Source of the DNA: DAORHV01 sp964458645
GTDB lineage: Bacteria; Patescibacteriota; Gracilibacteria; Peribacterales; Peribacteraceae
DNA: 11,607 nucleotides
Reading direction: 5' to 3'
Assembly (NCBI GenBank): GCA_964458645.1
Contig: CAYWJU010000023.1
Coordinates: 1 to 11,607, forward strand
Shown here: positions 8,001 through 11,607 of the stretch, piece after piece
How positions within the stretch are numbered: position 1 is the first letter of the stretch
How the letters are laid out: each line of letters starts with the position of its first letter
Position numbers and translations under genes: made by a program
The notes under the pieces: generated by a model
The model's database searches: none
What the model saw: only the letters and a program-made list of their open reading frames with translations
What the model was told of the DNA's origin: nothing

Positions 8001-9015
8001 ACAGTTGTTGTACGGTCGTCTTGGGTGTGTCCGCACCCAATTCCGCCTGCTCCCCGCGTGCCTGAGCATACTCAACGCGATACGTCGGCAGCATTTGCTC
8101 AATGCGGCCAATGCGTGACGAAATCGTCTCACCGGTCTTATCGTTTATCGCACCCGGATTCGGGTATCGACCCAAGTGCTCTAATTCTTCCAGGTTCACA
8201 TCGATGAGTTTTTCGAGCGACTCCACCACTGCCTGTTTCACCACTGGATTGGCCGACCGCGCGGTGTTGAACGTAACCCACGCCGCATCCGAACGATCAC
8301 AGAGTTTCTGAATGGTGATTTGGTCCTTCGGCAGCGCGGCTACTGCGTCGCGGCGCTCATTGCGGTACCCGGGTAATGCGGCTTCTATGGCCTTGATGCG
8401 TGCTTCGGGAGTCCCCCACACGTCGTAGCGCCAGCCGACTGGTAATAGTCCGGTCCGCAAGTACGCAAGCTCCGCCTCATTCGAGCGAATGACTTCATCG
8501 CAGGCGTCGATATGCGGCAGCCCACCAACTTTGCGCGCCTCTACCAACCGCACGTTGTAGGCCTCGTCGGAACGTCGGCGCACTGCGGCGGCATCGGTGG
8601 GTCCTGCAGCGTAACGACGATTCTCACGCAAATCTTCGGTCTGCAGCGACTGCAGAAAACGATCGATGGACGCGCCGAATTCGGGAATGCCGGACTGCAA
8701 ATTGTCGACACTCACGCCCACCAACCTCTGCGCCAGGCCGCCCTCCACGTCGTTGCAGGCCTTCTCCAACGCCGGCCAATTCGGGTTCTTCATCTCCTTG
8801 CCGATTTCCACTTTCTGCCGCAACGAGCGGATCCTTCCCTGTACATCGTTCACACGACCGATATACGCCTGGGTGCGTTCGGCAACCTGTTCGGGCGTGG
8901 CGTTATCGTTACCTTCCACCTTGCCATCGGCTTTGCGGTCGATGGTATCGATCCGCAGCTGCTCACGCTGAATCTTGGCTTCATTCGCTGCCGATTCTGG
9001 TCCAGGCGGACTCAT
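1171..9015 (-). CDS. Giant multidomain protein (2614 aa) with C-terminal calpain-like cysteine protease domain
   Basis: The protein has no signal peptide (MSPPGPESAANEAK). Approximate layout: residues 1-600 are charged and mostly helical. A weakly duplicated module lies at about 697-780 and 960-1055. Helices follow at 1060-1225. Hydrophobic segments lie at about 1231-1271 and 1338-1362, probably a membrane-embedded pair. Four small beta-rich repeats with Pro/Ala linkers occupy about 1786-2080. The C-terminal ~280 residues resemble the calpain (C2) protease core: QANVGNCYLVAALHSL matches the Q-x5-C active-site block, LEAAY plus a later GG matches the conserved helix region, then HAYSV and VNPHD. 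This gives Gln2354, Cys2360, His2562 and Asn2580, so the domain looks catalytically intact. The start is set by an ATGA overlap with the 109-aa gene. There is no Shine-Dalgarno sequence. Ten N at 2845-2854 interrupt the sequence without loss of frame. The substrate and location are unknown; an intracellular, membrane-anchored or non-classically exported protease are all possible. Confidence 0.93.
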   Translation of the reverse strand: MSPPGPESAANEAKIQREQLRIDTIDRKADGKVEGNDNATPEQVAERTQAYIGRVNDVQGRIRSLRQKVEIGKEMKNPNWPALEKACNDVEGGLAQRLVGVSVDNLQSGIPEFGASIDRFLQSLQTEDLRENRRYAAGPTDAAAVRRRSDEAYNVRLVEARKVGGLPHIDACDEVIRSNEAELAYLRTGLLPVGWRYDVWGTPEARIKAIEAALPGYRNERRDAVAALPKDQITIQKLCDRSDAAWVTFNTARSANPVVKQAVVESLEKLIDVNLEELEHLGRYPNPGAINDKTGETISSRIGRIEQMLPTYRVEYAQARGEQAELGADTPKTTVQQLFEQLIAGTTIDAKELPAFVKTATEKYGETTLRLVVSRVALVNKLSPAVCQASGFPFRPPVDNKQLAVQLGRGVLPAQPTPEQAETVTHAYLLGKPEDLIRRKYEFVLDRTVGPQEQIAKYHTFIENETKNLANETRNDADREIVQRLANNIRSARESIKKEQETITGYQQILFHYEAALTVFDATVARNDGRQQESDRIYLKLREKYGPDLAKMDPDLGKRVTEAIAGLKSRPNQLSPMELAMVEGRDQDATKLAVDRQQGNRDSDLLAQARGVPRSVNVNILNGRGAVTDESGDVLPPLGGTRRNLTPLPVGGRRRGVIDLDSIDLDSGAKYRKQTREYLLGQNGQNGVTVAETTGANDFFKIIGVSTATIKGHFTCSLDGEWFFTEEKPASKNGPLNPNWFAEDPNVPAAERNAINALHRGLMDRSDPEVRRQREERESGPELGNYDRGSNLGDLLGPRDGIVSTSFTIEPFDSYMGRYEGERVPVDVYTGQMQGFGSPKVFKLGVGDKQHLVGFEDSFARKLAGAPPGMTAVLRREPTQPTFASVYRVPSNRLGDRPRYAQRVLTYDKLKADDLAFVRIGRSPEEMREVERRGLETLGKHSPEIVHRRNWDRNDELLNMDTTVRVKKGTLVVEYMFSSIDGVWLCRETERDGKNFNDLRNPIRSLNSGRFHPISVRYSPTDDARKAFNAIGEELTAMEGGMTGRSALQIAGEPRPEADNKLEVIGPTFLSSRNVRSATIADIEKRNVEDSHDVLRVMDNDAAVRGVLSEAGKINSSIGLVQRLFEAGKDGTKRPGLVDLMREESGKILGVLNDPAMKTNLLRARVRLQELKRANTGVDKSAIDQEIDKRIKALDDMEAMLSKPDLRQFCEHIMDKSEFDIDTFWTWLERNIVTIVAIVVSCLAVVLAVFTFGITSPLAVAAISATAGVISSELTSEARFQLHQEFDSDVTSGRATFRNRSRTGAFIRATIKDEKIYNPETGRMEHADVLRHLIDPLGQDFVTGFVTTLAFMGAGAAIGKGLTVLANTRCVQGLIANSPRLNRVIAYLAKAEQGAPAAQGNMKGFMSSWGRETAEEIRDETAERIAGDWASVVFIAKKNFRPKNPTAPKTLANSDAAVRNMGEFQYETGGDPAKAVAEIQQWAAMEGANVTIAANGAITIELDGRVFLLSPDVPVTGLTPTTSSTPVVNPSAETVTDMREAGVKLAEAARAAPANIVALKEFLKNNDVNDAARIDIAERLLGRQLSDAERKAVIEAHRAPGTIDNLTGAEVFGKVRILLAAMPKADAKLLLDAGVCGKGPFDARRMTPNEDYAVRQPDGKLVVATFLRVQGGQYIFAIKIGGRNVECTAPLNNVVGYAELVNRGSENDGVILTHLQSGEPVRMDPDGTGTIRTLVYVRTSTTDENIVIMRDKATRTEYRLQKKKVFDAVLNGMDETPAPAPNNGPQFTDRQVLEQLGFGLKVKIDGKTYTCVGENEAQGKLIMEDATTGRVFNIDKAKVLAAGRQALLQELQPQPAPIAPEISDTKVLEELAFGLEVELEGGRFVYSRPSSRPGHLAMKNVVTGDERRFTEADVIAAGRKAMAAAERLPVPAPAPKPKVSDAAVEAHVRDPDTRVTMVIDGRTRTLAFVRTSGVDPNVFILRDVTSGVEVRQPKANVLAAARNSLSPTPQPAPLPGPEAPLRLRDLRVGETYQIRRSSGAIEQWTYLGGEVDGXXXXPKVRGKEGGRTVEYGFPIDRVSCLPVAAEIIDLKPAPRLRLSPGAIEVNGVEVKPGDLLLTRSNSQGQTHQLTFVGIDPRSPEHAIVAGPTGTRYRVNIAEMRTWNENTGGRPGEPAARFAPQDTVRDRQGNVFMVFEVRADGTLKCASTNGPPKMVTLSRADLTLVSRNPVVEVTTIYEGPSLRRVITAGNRLLVVVDKNSANPNGTLQEGWVAQTNPRTGALEAYNPITRQYVPITDETVFHPSDFQQSNLQILRTNPEAKLLQRKFEYLNTPGRLPLSQDTFHEFFSPNADFAQANVGNCYLVAALHSLRLSPHFEVLVRSAVTPVIESLPDPANRGKKTNFIVGFDVRIPLGDPKGKIVRVHMEDIQEDSGQQTVAHLYLGLRGPLGFRVLEAAYTLVQHGRDDRGQINRKASAGGFGGQALEVLVGKDGVRTKDTYVPGQKVSFSENGDAAMCSKVIDALNNFSHEKHFATVGTPARDNDRRTFPVKDVNGKTVNFNYTHAYSVESVNAAAKTVTVVNPHDTSKPITLSYAEFLTTFASIDFVSINYHGLIK
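2770..3665 (-). repeat. Four tandem ~75-residue beta-rich protein repeats with Pro/Ala linkers
   Basis: The limits are approximate. Units begin near residues 1786 (FTDRQVLEQLGFGLKVKIDG), 1862 (ISDTKVLEELAFGLEVELEG), 1937 (VSDAAVEAHVRDPDTRVTMV) and 2016 (LRLRDLRVGETYQI). The first three share the pattern D-x-x-V-hydrophobic, a G-rich strand, then TG/SG-x-x-x and a closing helix with VLAAGR or VIAAGR. Linkers such as LQPQPAPIAPE and LPVPAPAPKPK separate them. The fourth is the most divergent and holds the N gap. They look like small SH3-like barrels that could bind partners or act as spacers before the protease domain. Confidence 0.65.
2845..2854. other. Assembly gap of 10 N inside the giant gene
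   Basis: Ten undetermined bases fall in the fourth repeat. The reading frame is the same and sensible on both sides, which fits a true gap of 10 bases (or 10 plus a multiple of three) or of unknown size. About four residues near 2055-2058 are unknown. Confidence 0.98.
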
Positions 9016-9341
9016 GCGGCGTCGAAGAAGTGATCAAGTTGTTCAGCTTCACCAACTTTGTCGAACGGCTCCTCGGCTTTGGCGAAACGACCGGCTGCTT
9101 CGGCAAAGAACGCATCCAGGCCGGCAAAAAAAGCCTTGTCGTTGCGCTCGGAGGCGCTCTTGATCGTAAGCTCGGCGGCCTTCTGCATCACGGCCGGTTC
9201 GGTGCTCAGAATCTCCGTAAGACGAGACTGTTGTTCAGACGTGAGCGTCGGCAACGCCTTCAAAAGTTTCAGGCGCTGCCCGTTGCGAAGCAGGAACGAT
9301 TGTTCGACCAGACCTTGGAGTGTTTGTTTTTGTGCCGACAT
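9012..9341 (-). CDS. Small helical hypothetical protein (109 aa) translationally coupled to the giant gene
   Basis: I do not recognise this 109-aa protein. It appears wholly alpha-helical: an N-terminal helix (QTLQGLVEQSFLLRNGQRLK), a central stretch with LTSEQQSRLTEIL, and an acidic, Phe/Ala-rich C-terminus (FFAGLDAFFAEAAGRFAKAE) ending DHFFDAA. It has no cysteines, signal peptide or membrane segment. Its stop codon overlaps the ATG of the giant gene as ATGA, the classic arrangement for translational coupling, so the two products probably work together. The small acidic helical form and this position would suit a chaperone or binding partner, which is inference. An upstream ATG at 9362 would add seven residues, but that start would lie upstream of the -10 element, so 9341 is preferred. 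Confidence 0.85.
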   Translation of the reverse strand: MSAQKQTLQGLVEQSFLLRNGQRLKLLKALPTLTSEQQSRLTEILSTEPAVMQKAAELTIKSASERNDKAFFAGLDAFFAEAAGRFAKAEEPFDKVGEAEQLDHFFDAA

Positions 9342-9350
9342 AATCTTCTG

Positions 9351-9359
9351 ATTATAGCA
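9351..9359 (-). promoter_or_regulatory. Extended -10 promoter of the 109-aa / giant-protein operon
   Basis: Read on the minus strand this is TGCTATAAT, a perfect extended -10. The predicted +1 is at about 9344, only three bases before the ATG at 9341, so the mRNA is leaderless or nearly so. A possible weak -35 (TTCCGA, 9374-9379) lies 17 bp upstream, inside the stem of the preceding terminator. Confidence 0.7.
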
Positions 9360-9360
9360 C

Positions 9361-9389
9361 AAAAATGCCCCCTTCGGAAGGAGGCATTT
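9361..9389 (-). terminator. Intrinsic terminator of the rpsF-rpsR operon
   Basis: On the minus strand, AAATGCCTCCTT (9389-9378) pairs with AAGGGGGCATTT (9374-9363) in a 12-bp stem with one U-G wobble and a CCG loop. UUUUU (9365-9361) closes and follows the stem. It starts 26 bases after the rpsR stop codon. On the plus strand the wobble becomes a C/A mismatch and no T-run follows, so it works best for minus-strand transcription. Confidence 0.9.
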
Positions 9390-9415
9390 GGCTTAAGACA
9401 GAGCAAAGTTTCGAA

Positions 9416-9658
9416 CTACTTGCGGTAGGCCAGGAAGCCCATGAAGCGAGCGCGCTCGACGGCGGTCTTCAGCATCTTCTGGTACTTCAGGGCGACACCC
9501 GTGTAGTAGCGGTTGCGGATGTTGCCGAAGTAGTCGATGTACGGCTTCATGGTGGGGTAATCCTTGTAATCGATGTACTGCGTTCCGGCCTGGGTGAACG
9601 GGCACTGCTTCTTCATAACCTGCTTGGCCGGCTGCTTGGACTTGTGTGGGAATGCCAT
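9416..9658 (-). CDS. rpsR: 30S ribosomal protein S18
   Basis: An 80-aa S18, normal in length. Recognisable blocks are IDYKDYPTMKPYIDYFGNI, then the RNA-binding NRYYTGV and a C-terminal helix ending RARFMGFLAYRK. S18 pairs with S6 and binds the central domain of 16S rRNA in the small-subunit platform. Only one cysteine (KKQCPF) is present, so this is not the zinc-binding form. It follows rpsF by 30 bp and is closed by a strong terminator. The usual partner genes ssb (between rpsF and rpsR) and rplI (after rpsR) are not here. The bases before the ATG (CGCCACC) are pyrimidine-rich with no Shine-Dalgarno sequence. Confidence 0.97.
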   Translation of the reverse strand: MAFPHKSKQPAKQVMKKQCPFTQAGTQYIDYKDYPTMKPYIDYFGNIRNRYYTGVALKYQKMLKTAVERARFMGFLAYRK

Positions 9659-9688
9659 GGTGGCGAAAAGGGGAAGTTGTGAGGGGAA

Positions 9689-10243
9689 TTAGAGTTTCAG
9701 GTCGCTGTCGGCAAGCATTTTGTCGATGCTGGCGTCCAGCTTCACTTTCTCGACCGGAGCCTTGGATTCCTTCGGCTTGGAAGCGATGCGCTTGCTCTCG
9801 CGCTTGGCTTTGTCGACGACCTTCTGGGTTGCTTTCTCTTCCTTCTGGCGAACACGGGACTCGGCGACGGTCTCGCGGTTCTTCAGCCAGGACTGGTACT
9901 TCTCTTCGTAGCTGATTGCCTCATACCCCTTGGGCGGCATGACGATCAGGTGGCGCATCAAACCCTTTACCAGGCGCAATGCAGCATCGACCTCGCGGAT
10001 GTTGGCGGGGTCCATTTCCATGTAGTAGATCACGAATTTTGCCTCGTTGAAGCCCTTGATCTTGTACGCAAGACCGCGGCGGCTCCAGGGATCTTTAAAC
10101 AAAAGTTTTGCCTTCGCTTCGGCAAAGATTTCATCGATTTCCTTCAGGAGCGACTGCTCGCCCTTGGAATCGAGGTTGGGGGGATACATGATGGAGAACT
10201 CGTACACGCGTACGTCCTCCGACGACGGAATGAGGGTAGCCAT
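9689..10243 (-). CDS. rpsF: 30S ribosomal protein S6 with long charged C-terminal extension
   Basis: This 184-aa protein carries the S6 ferredoxin-like fold in roughly residues 10-110: the first strand is VYEFSIMYPPNL, then a helix (SLLKEIDEIFAEAKAKL), the strand block RRGLAYKIKGF and AKFVIYYMEMDP, and a helix ending VKGLMRHLIV. S6 is normally about 95-135 aa. The last ~70 residues here are a Lys/Glu-rich, probably helical tail (RQKEEKATQKVVDKAKRESK and onward) that ends DASIDKMLADSDLKL. S6 dimerises with S18, whose gene follows 30 bp downstream. The ATG at 10243 has no Shine-Dalgarno sequence. A hairpin in the leader could allow feedback by the S6-S18 complex, as known in other bacteria. Confidence 0.96.
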   Translation of the reverse strand: MATLIPSSEDVRVYEFSIMYPPNLDSKGEQSLLKEIDEIFAEAKAKLLFKDPWSRRGLAYKIKGFNEAKFVIYYMEMDPANIREVDAALRLVKGLMRHLIVMPPKGYEAISYEEKYQSWLKNRETVAESRVRQKEEKATQKVVDKAKRESKRIASKPKESKAPVEKVKLDASIDKMLADSDLKL

Positions 10244-10261
10244 AACTGTTCATGGGTGAAA

Positions 10262-10285
10262 CCCGTCCCAGCAATACTGGGAGGG
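10262..10285 (-). promoter_or_regulatory. Leader hairpin upstream of rpsF (possible S6:S18 feedback site)
   Basis: On the minus strand, CCCTCCCAG pairs with CTGGGA-C-GGG: nine base pairs, a single bulged C (10265) and a five-base loop (UAUUG). It sits 18 bases before the rpsF ATG. The GGG of the outer stem could instead pair with ACCC just downstream, giving two competing folds. S6:S18 autoregulatory leaders are known in many phyla, but the CCG-containing bulge described for them is not clearly seen here. Confidence 0.4.
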
Positions 10286-10302
10286 GGAACGAATAGAGCG
10301 CG

Positions 10303-10332
10303 ACTGTAAAGGATGCCATCCATGAGAGTCAA
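10303..10332 (-). promoter_or_regulatory. Candidate promoter of rpsF-rpsR
   Basis: On the minus strand, TTGACT (10332-10327), an 18-bp spacer and TACAGT (10308-10303) resemble a sigma-70 promoter. The predicted +1 is near 10296, giving a leader of about 53 bases that contains the hairpin. The -35 is good and the -10 is mediocre. Confidence 0.45.
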
Positions 10333-10375
10333 CTTCAAATCGGGCAACGCCATGTGTGTGTCGCAGCGTAAAAAA

Positions 10376-10404
10376 TTGACTAAGTAATTAAAATATTCTT
10401 CTAT
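10376..10404 (+). promoter_or_regulatory. Candidate leaderless promoter of the 217-aa gene
   Basis: TTGACT (10376-10381), a 17-bp AT-rich spacer and TTCTAT (10399-10404) place +1 at 10411, the A of the ATG. The -35 matches the consensus well and the -10 only at three of six positions. There is no Shine-Dalgarno sequence. The surrounding AT-rich stretch stands out from the GC-rich flanks. Confidence 0.45.
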
Positions 10405-10410
10405 ATACAT

Positions 10411-11064
10411 ATGAACCGTGGCAGACCCGCAGCGCTGGAATCACTCTACCTCCTTGTGCACCCAGGGTATTCCATTGAAACGTACGCCGAACTCACCGAC
10501 GATGGGCGTGAGTTGCTGGAAACATGCATCGACGTTGCAACGACTATCGATCGCACGCGAGAGGCGCTGATCGTCATTTCGCATAAAACACATGCCGACA
10601 TACAAAATATTCAGACGAGCGGTACTACGAATATTGAATGGCCGATAGTCGACGCACTGCATCGCATGGATGCAGTCCTCCGTGGCAATCTCGGCGTACT
10701 GGCGGGTGCAAGGCATGTCGACAAAGAGAATTGCAGTCACCGTCTTGAAGACATGCACCAGCTGCTGGAAGATATGCGCTTTCGTATTACGGAACACACT
10801 CGCTTGATATGCTTCGGTGAAACGGCAACGAGTTGCGTACCGAATGTCGCGACACACTTTCAGACGTTGCTCGACATCAAGCAGCCGGCAATCGTTCCGC
10901 TGGAACTGACCAACGCACGTAGGGACGGACGCTGGCAAGGCTGTCGTGAAGGAGGTGGAGAGTTGGAATATGTACGAGAAGAATTCCCAACAATTACGTT
11001 CATCGCAATCCCATCCGACTTCGGTCCGCTGCCGCCGCCTACGAAAAAAATACAGACTGTATAA
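10411..11064 (+). CDS. Hypothetical protein, 217 aa
   Basis: I do not recognise this protein. It opens with a short N-terminal segment and the strand LYLLVHPGYS, then a helix (DGRELLETCIDVATTIDRTR) and a strand (EALIVISH). A long middle helical stretch (HRLEDMHQLLEDMRFRITEH) leads to strand LICFGETATSC, and ITFIAIPSDFG lies near the end before a proline run and a basic tail (PPPTKKIQTV). The alternation of strands and helices suggests a small alpha/beta fold, with no signal peptide or membrane helix. It is the only protein gene on the plus strand, divergent from rpsF and ending about 90 bp before the rRNA promoter. A longer open frame lies antisense to it, but its composition (many Cys, Phe and Arg) looks artificial, while this frame has ordinary protein composition. 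Confidence 0.75.
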   Translation: MNRGRPAALESLYLLVHPGYSIETYAELTDDGRELLETCIDVATTIDRTREALIVISHKTHADIQNIQTSGTTNIEWPIVDALHRMDAVLRGNLGVLAGARHVDKENCSHRLEDMHQLLEDMRFRITEHTRLICFGETATSCVPNVATHFQTLLDIKQPAIVPLELTNARRDGRWQGCREGGGELEYVREEFPTITFIAIPSDFGPLPPPTKKIQTV

Positions 11065-11091
11065 AGGAGAGTGACTGAAGAAGACGCTGAG

Positions 11092-11145
11092 AAAAAATAT
11101 GCAGAAAAAGAGAAGGGCCACCGAAAAAAAGATATTCTGCAAAAA
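11092..11145 (+). promoter_or_regulatory. A-rich upstream region of the rRNA promoter
   Basis: Runs of A (11092-11097, 11105-11109, 11124-11130, 11141-11145) lie just upstream of the -35. This is where UP elements or curved DNA boost rRNA promoters. Spacing between the runs is only roughly helical. Confidence 0.5.
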
Positions 11146-11149
11146 GTCC

Positions 11150-11178
11150 TTGACGTGCCTGGGCACCCTTCCTAGAAT
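11150..11178 (+). promoter_or_regulatory. rRNA operon promoter
   Basis: TTGACG (11150-11155), a 17-bp spacer and TAGAAT (11173-11178) each match the sigma-70 consensus at five of six positions. The region after the -10 (GGCCCGG) is GC-rich, as in discriminators of rRNA promoters under growth-rate or ppGpp control. The predicted start is near 11185. Confidence 0.85.
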
Positions 11179-11184
11179 GGCCCG

Positions 11185-11437
11185 GCTGTGAGTACATCAG
11201 CCCGTTCGTAAACGGCTGGATGGTTTCCTCTGTCACAGGAGGAGTCCAAGATGCTCATCAGCGCCATTGGCTCCTTCACAGCATCGTGTAACAGAGAAGA
11301 AGCTTGAGAGTCCTAGTTTTCCTTTGAAGAAACTAAACGAGGTGCGGATCACCTCGTCAAAAATAATGATCCCGCTCATTACTTGAAGCGTAGAGATCCT
11401 TCGTCGGCCTTCGGTCGATTGAACATCTCGTCAAGTT
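11185..11437 (+). ncRNA. 16S rRNA leader (pre-rRNA 5' region), about 250 nt
   Basis: The leader runs from the predicted transcript start to the 16S 5' end. Hairpins visible: 11198-11218 (CAGC, bulged C, CGTT against AACGGCTG, loop CGTA); 11227-11242; 11250-11285 (GATGCT/AGCATC, with GCC-ATT-GGC inside); 11338-11356 (CGAGGTG/CACCTCG); and a nested stem at 11382-11435 that ends just before the mature 16S. It holds a boxA-like element. No tRNA or protein gene is seen in it. Confidence 0.75.
11318..11338 (+). promoter_or_regulatory. boxA-like antitermination element
   Basis: TTTCCTTTGAAGAAACTAAAC resembles the boxA region of rRNA leaders in Gram-positive bacteria (CTTTGAAAACTAAAC type), with two extra bases. 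In rRNA operons boxA RNA binds NusB/NusE and prevents early termination. Its place in the leader before 16S is as expected. Confidence 0.6.
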
Positions 11438-11607
11438 AATACGAAGAGTTTGATCCTAGCTCAGAGTGAACGCTAGCGGCGCGCCTAACACATGCAAGTC
11501 GAGTGGGTTCAGACCCACGGCAGACGGCTGCGTAACACGTTGGAACCTGCCCCGAACTCAGGGATAACCCGCCGAAAGGCGGGCTAATACCGGATGGTCC
11601 CGAAAGG
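11438..11607 (+). rRNA. rrs: 16S ribosomal RNA, 5' part (runs off the window)
   Basis: GAAGAGTTTGATCCTAGCTC at 11443 aligns with positions 6 onward of E. coli 16S, placing the mature 5' end near 11438. GAACGCTAGCGGCG, ACATGCAAGTCGAG, GTAACACGT and GCTAATACCGGATG are recognisable conserved blocks. Helix 6 is very short (GTGGG, TTCAGA, CCCAC). The usual GGCTCAG is AGCTCAG here, and the usual GGGTGAGTAACACG is GGCTGCGTAACACG. Such changes are typical of candidate-phylum bacteria. About the first 170 nt are in the window. Confidence 0.98.

Noticed and set aside
9012..9015. Recoding of TGA to glycine, as in Gracilibacteria
   Set aside because: TGA is the natural stop of the 109-aa gene in an ATGA overlap. 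Translation past it gives no sensible protein in that frame.
9342..9362. An earlier ATG at 9362 for the 109-aa gene
   Set aside because: The extra seven codons lie over the extended -10 element and the end of the terminator T-run; a transcript starting near 9344 could not include them.
10441..11166. A 241-codon open frame on the minus strand with a hydrophobic N-terminus, longer than the plus-strand gene it overlaps
   Set aside because: It is full of Cys, Phe and Arg as mirror frames tend to be. Its hydrophobic start is just the complement of the A-rich rRNA upstream region, and it begins inside the rRNA promoter spacer. The plus frame has ordinary protein composition.
1..11607. tRNA genes, CRISPR arrays, insertion sequences, integrase attachment sites
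   Set aside because: I looked on both strands and saw no tRNA-like cloverleaf, spaced repeat array, transposase or flanking duplications.

Overview
The window looks like chromosomal DNA of a bacterium, probably from the Candidate Phyla Radiation (Patescibacteria), and perhaps from the Peregrinibacteria/Peribacteria side. The phylum call is an inference. It rests on the first ~170 nt of a divergent 16S rRNA gene with a very short helix 6 and changes in normally invariant stretches, and on the absence of Shine-Dalgarno sequences before every gene. It also rests on an rpsF-rpsR pair with no ssb between and no rplI after. The standard genetic code fits: one gene ends at TGA inside an ATGA start/stop overlap.

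Layout, left to right. Positions 1-119 hold no convincing gene but carry a 9-bp-periodic, inverted-repeat tract. From 120 to 10243 all genes lie on the minus strand. In transcription order they are rpsF (S6), rpsR (S18), a strong intrinsic terminator merged with a new promoter, a 109-aa helical protein, a 2614-aa giant protein, an 86-aa protein and yebC. The 109-aa gene overlaps the giant gene by four bases (ATGA), and the 86-aa gene follows the giant gene after 12 bp, so these three look co-transcribed. yebC has its own extended -10 promoter.

The giant protein is the main item of interest. It has a long helical N-terminal half, a weak internal duplication, two hydrophobic segments in the middle, about four small beta-rich repeats joined by proline-rich linkers, and a C-terminal calpain-like (peptidase family C2) cysteine protease domain. 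The visible catalytic residues are Gln2354, Cys2360, His2562 and Asn2580. It has no signal peptide. A small coupled gene before it and a small gene after it suggest a protease effector with accessory proteins; this is a hypothesis only.

On the right, a divergent intergenic region (10244-10410) separates rpsF from a plus-strand orphan gene of 217 aa. An A-rich upstream region, a near-consensus rRNA promoter with a GC-rich discriminator, a ~250-nt structured leader with a boxA-like element, and the 5' end of 16S rRNA follow. Three genes (yebC, the 109-aa gene and the 217-aa gene) have predicted transcription starts within three nucleotides of their ATG, which points to leaderless mRNAs. A run of 10 N lies inside the giant gene.
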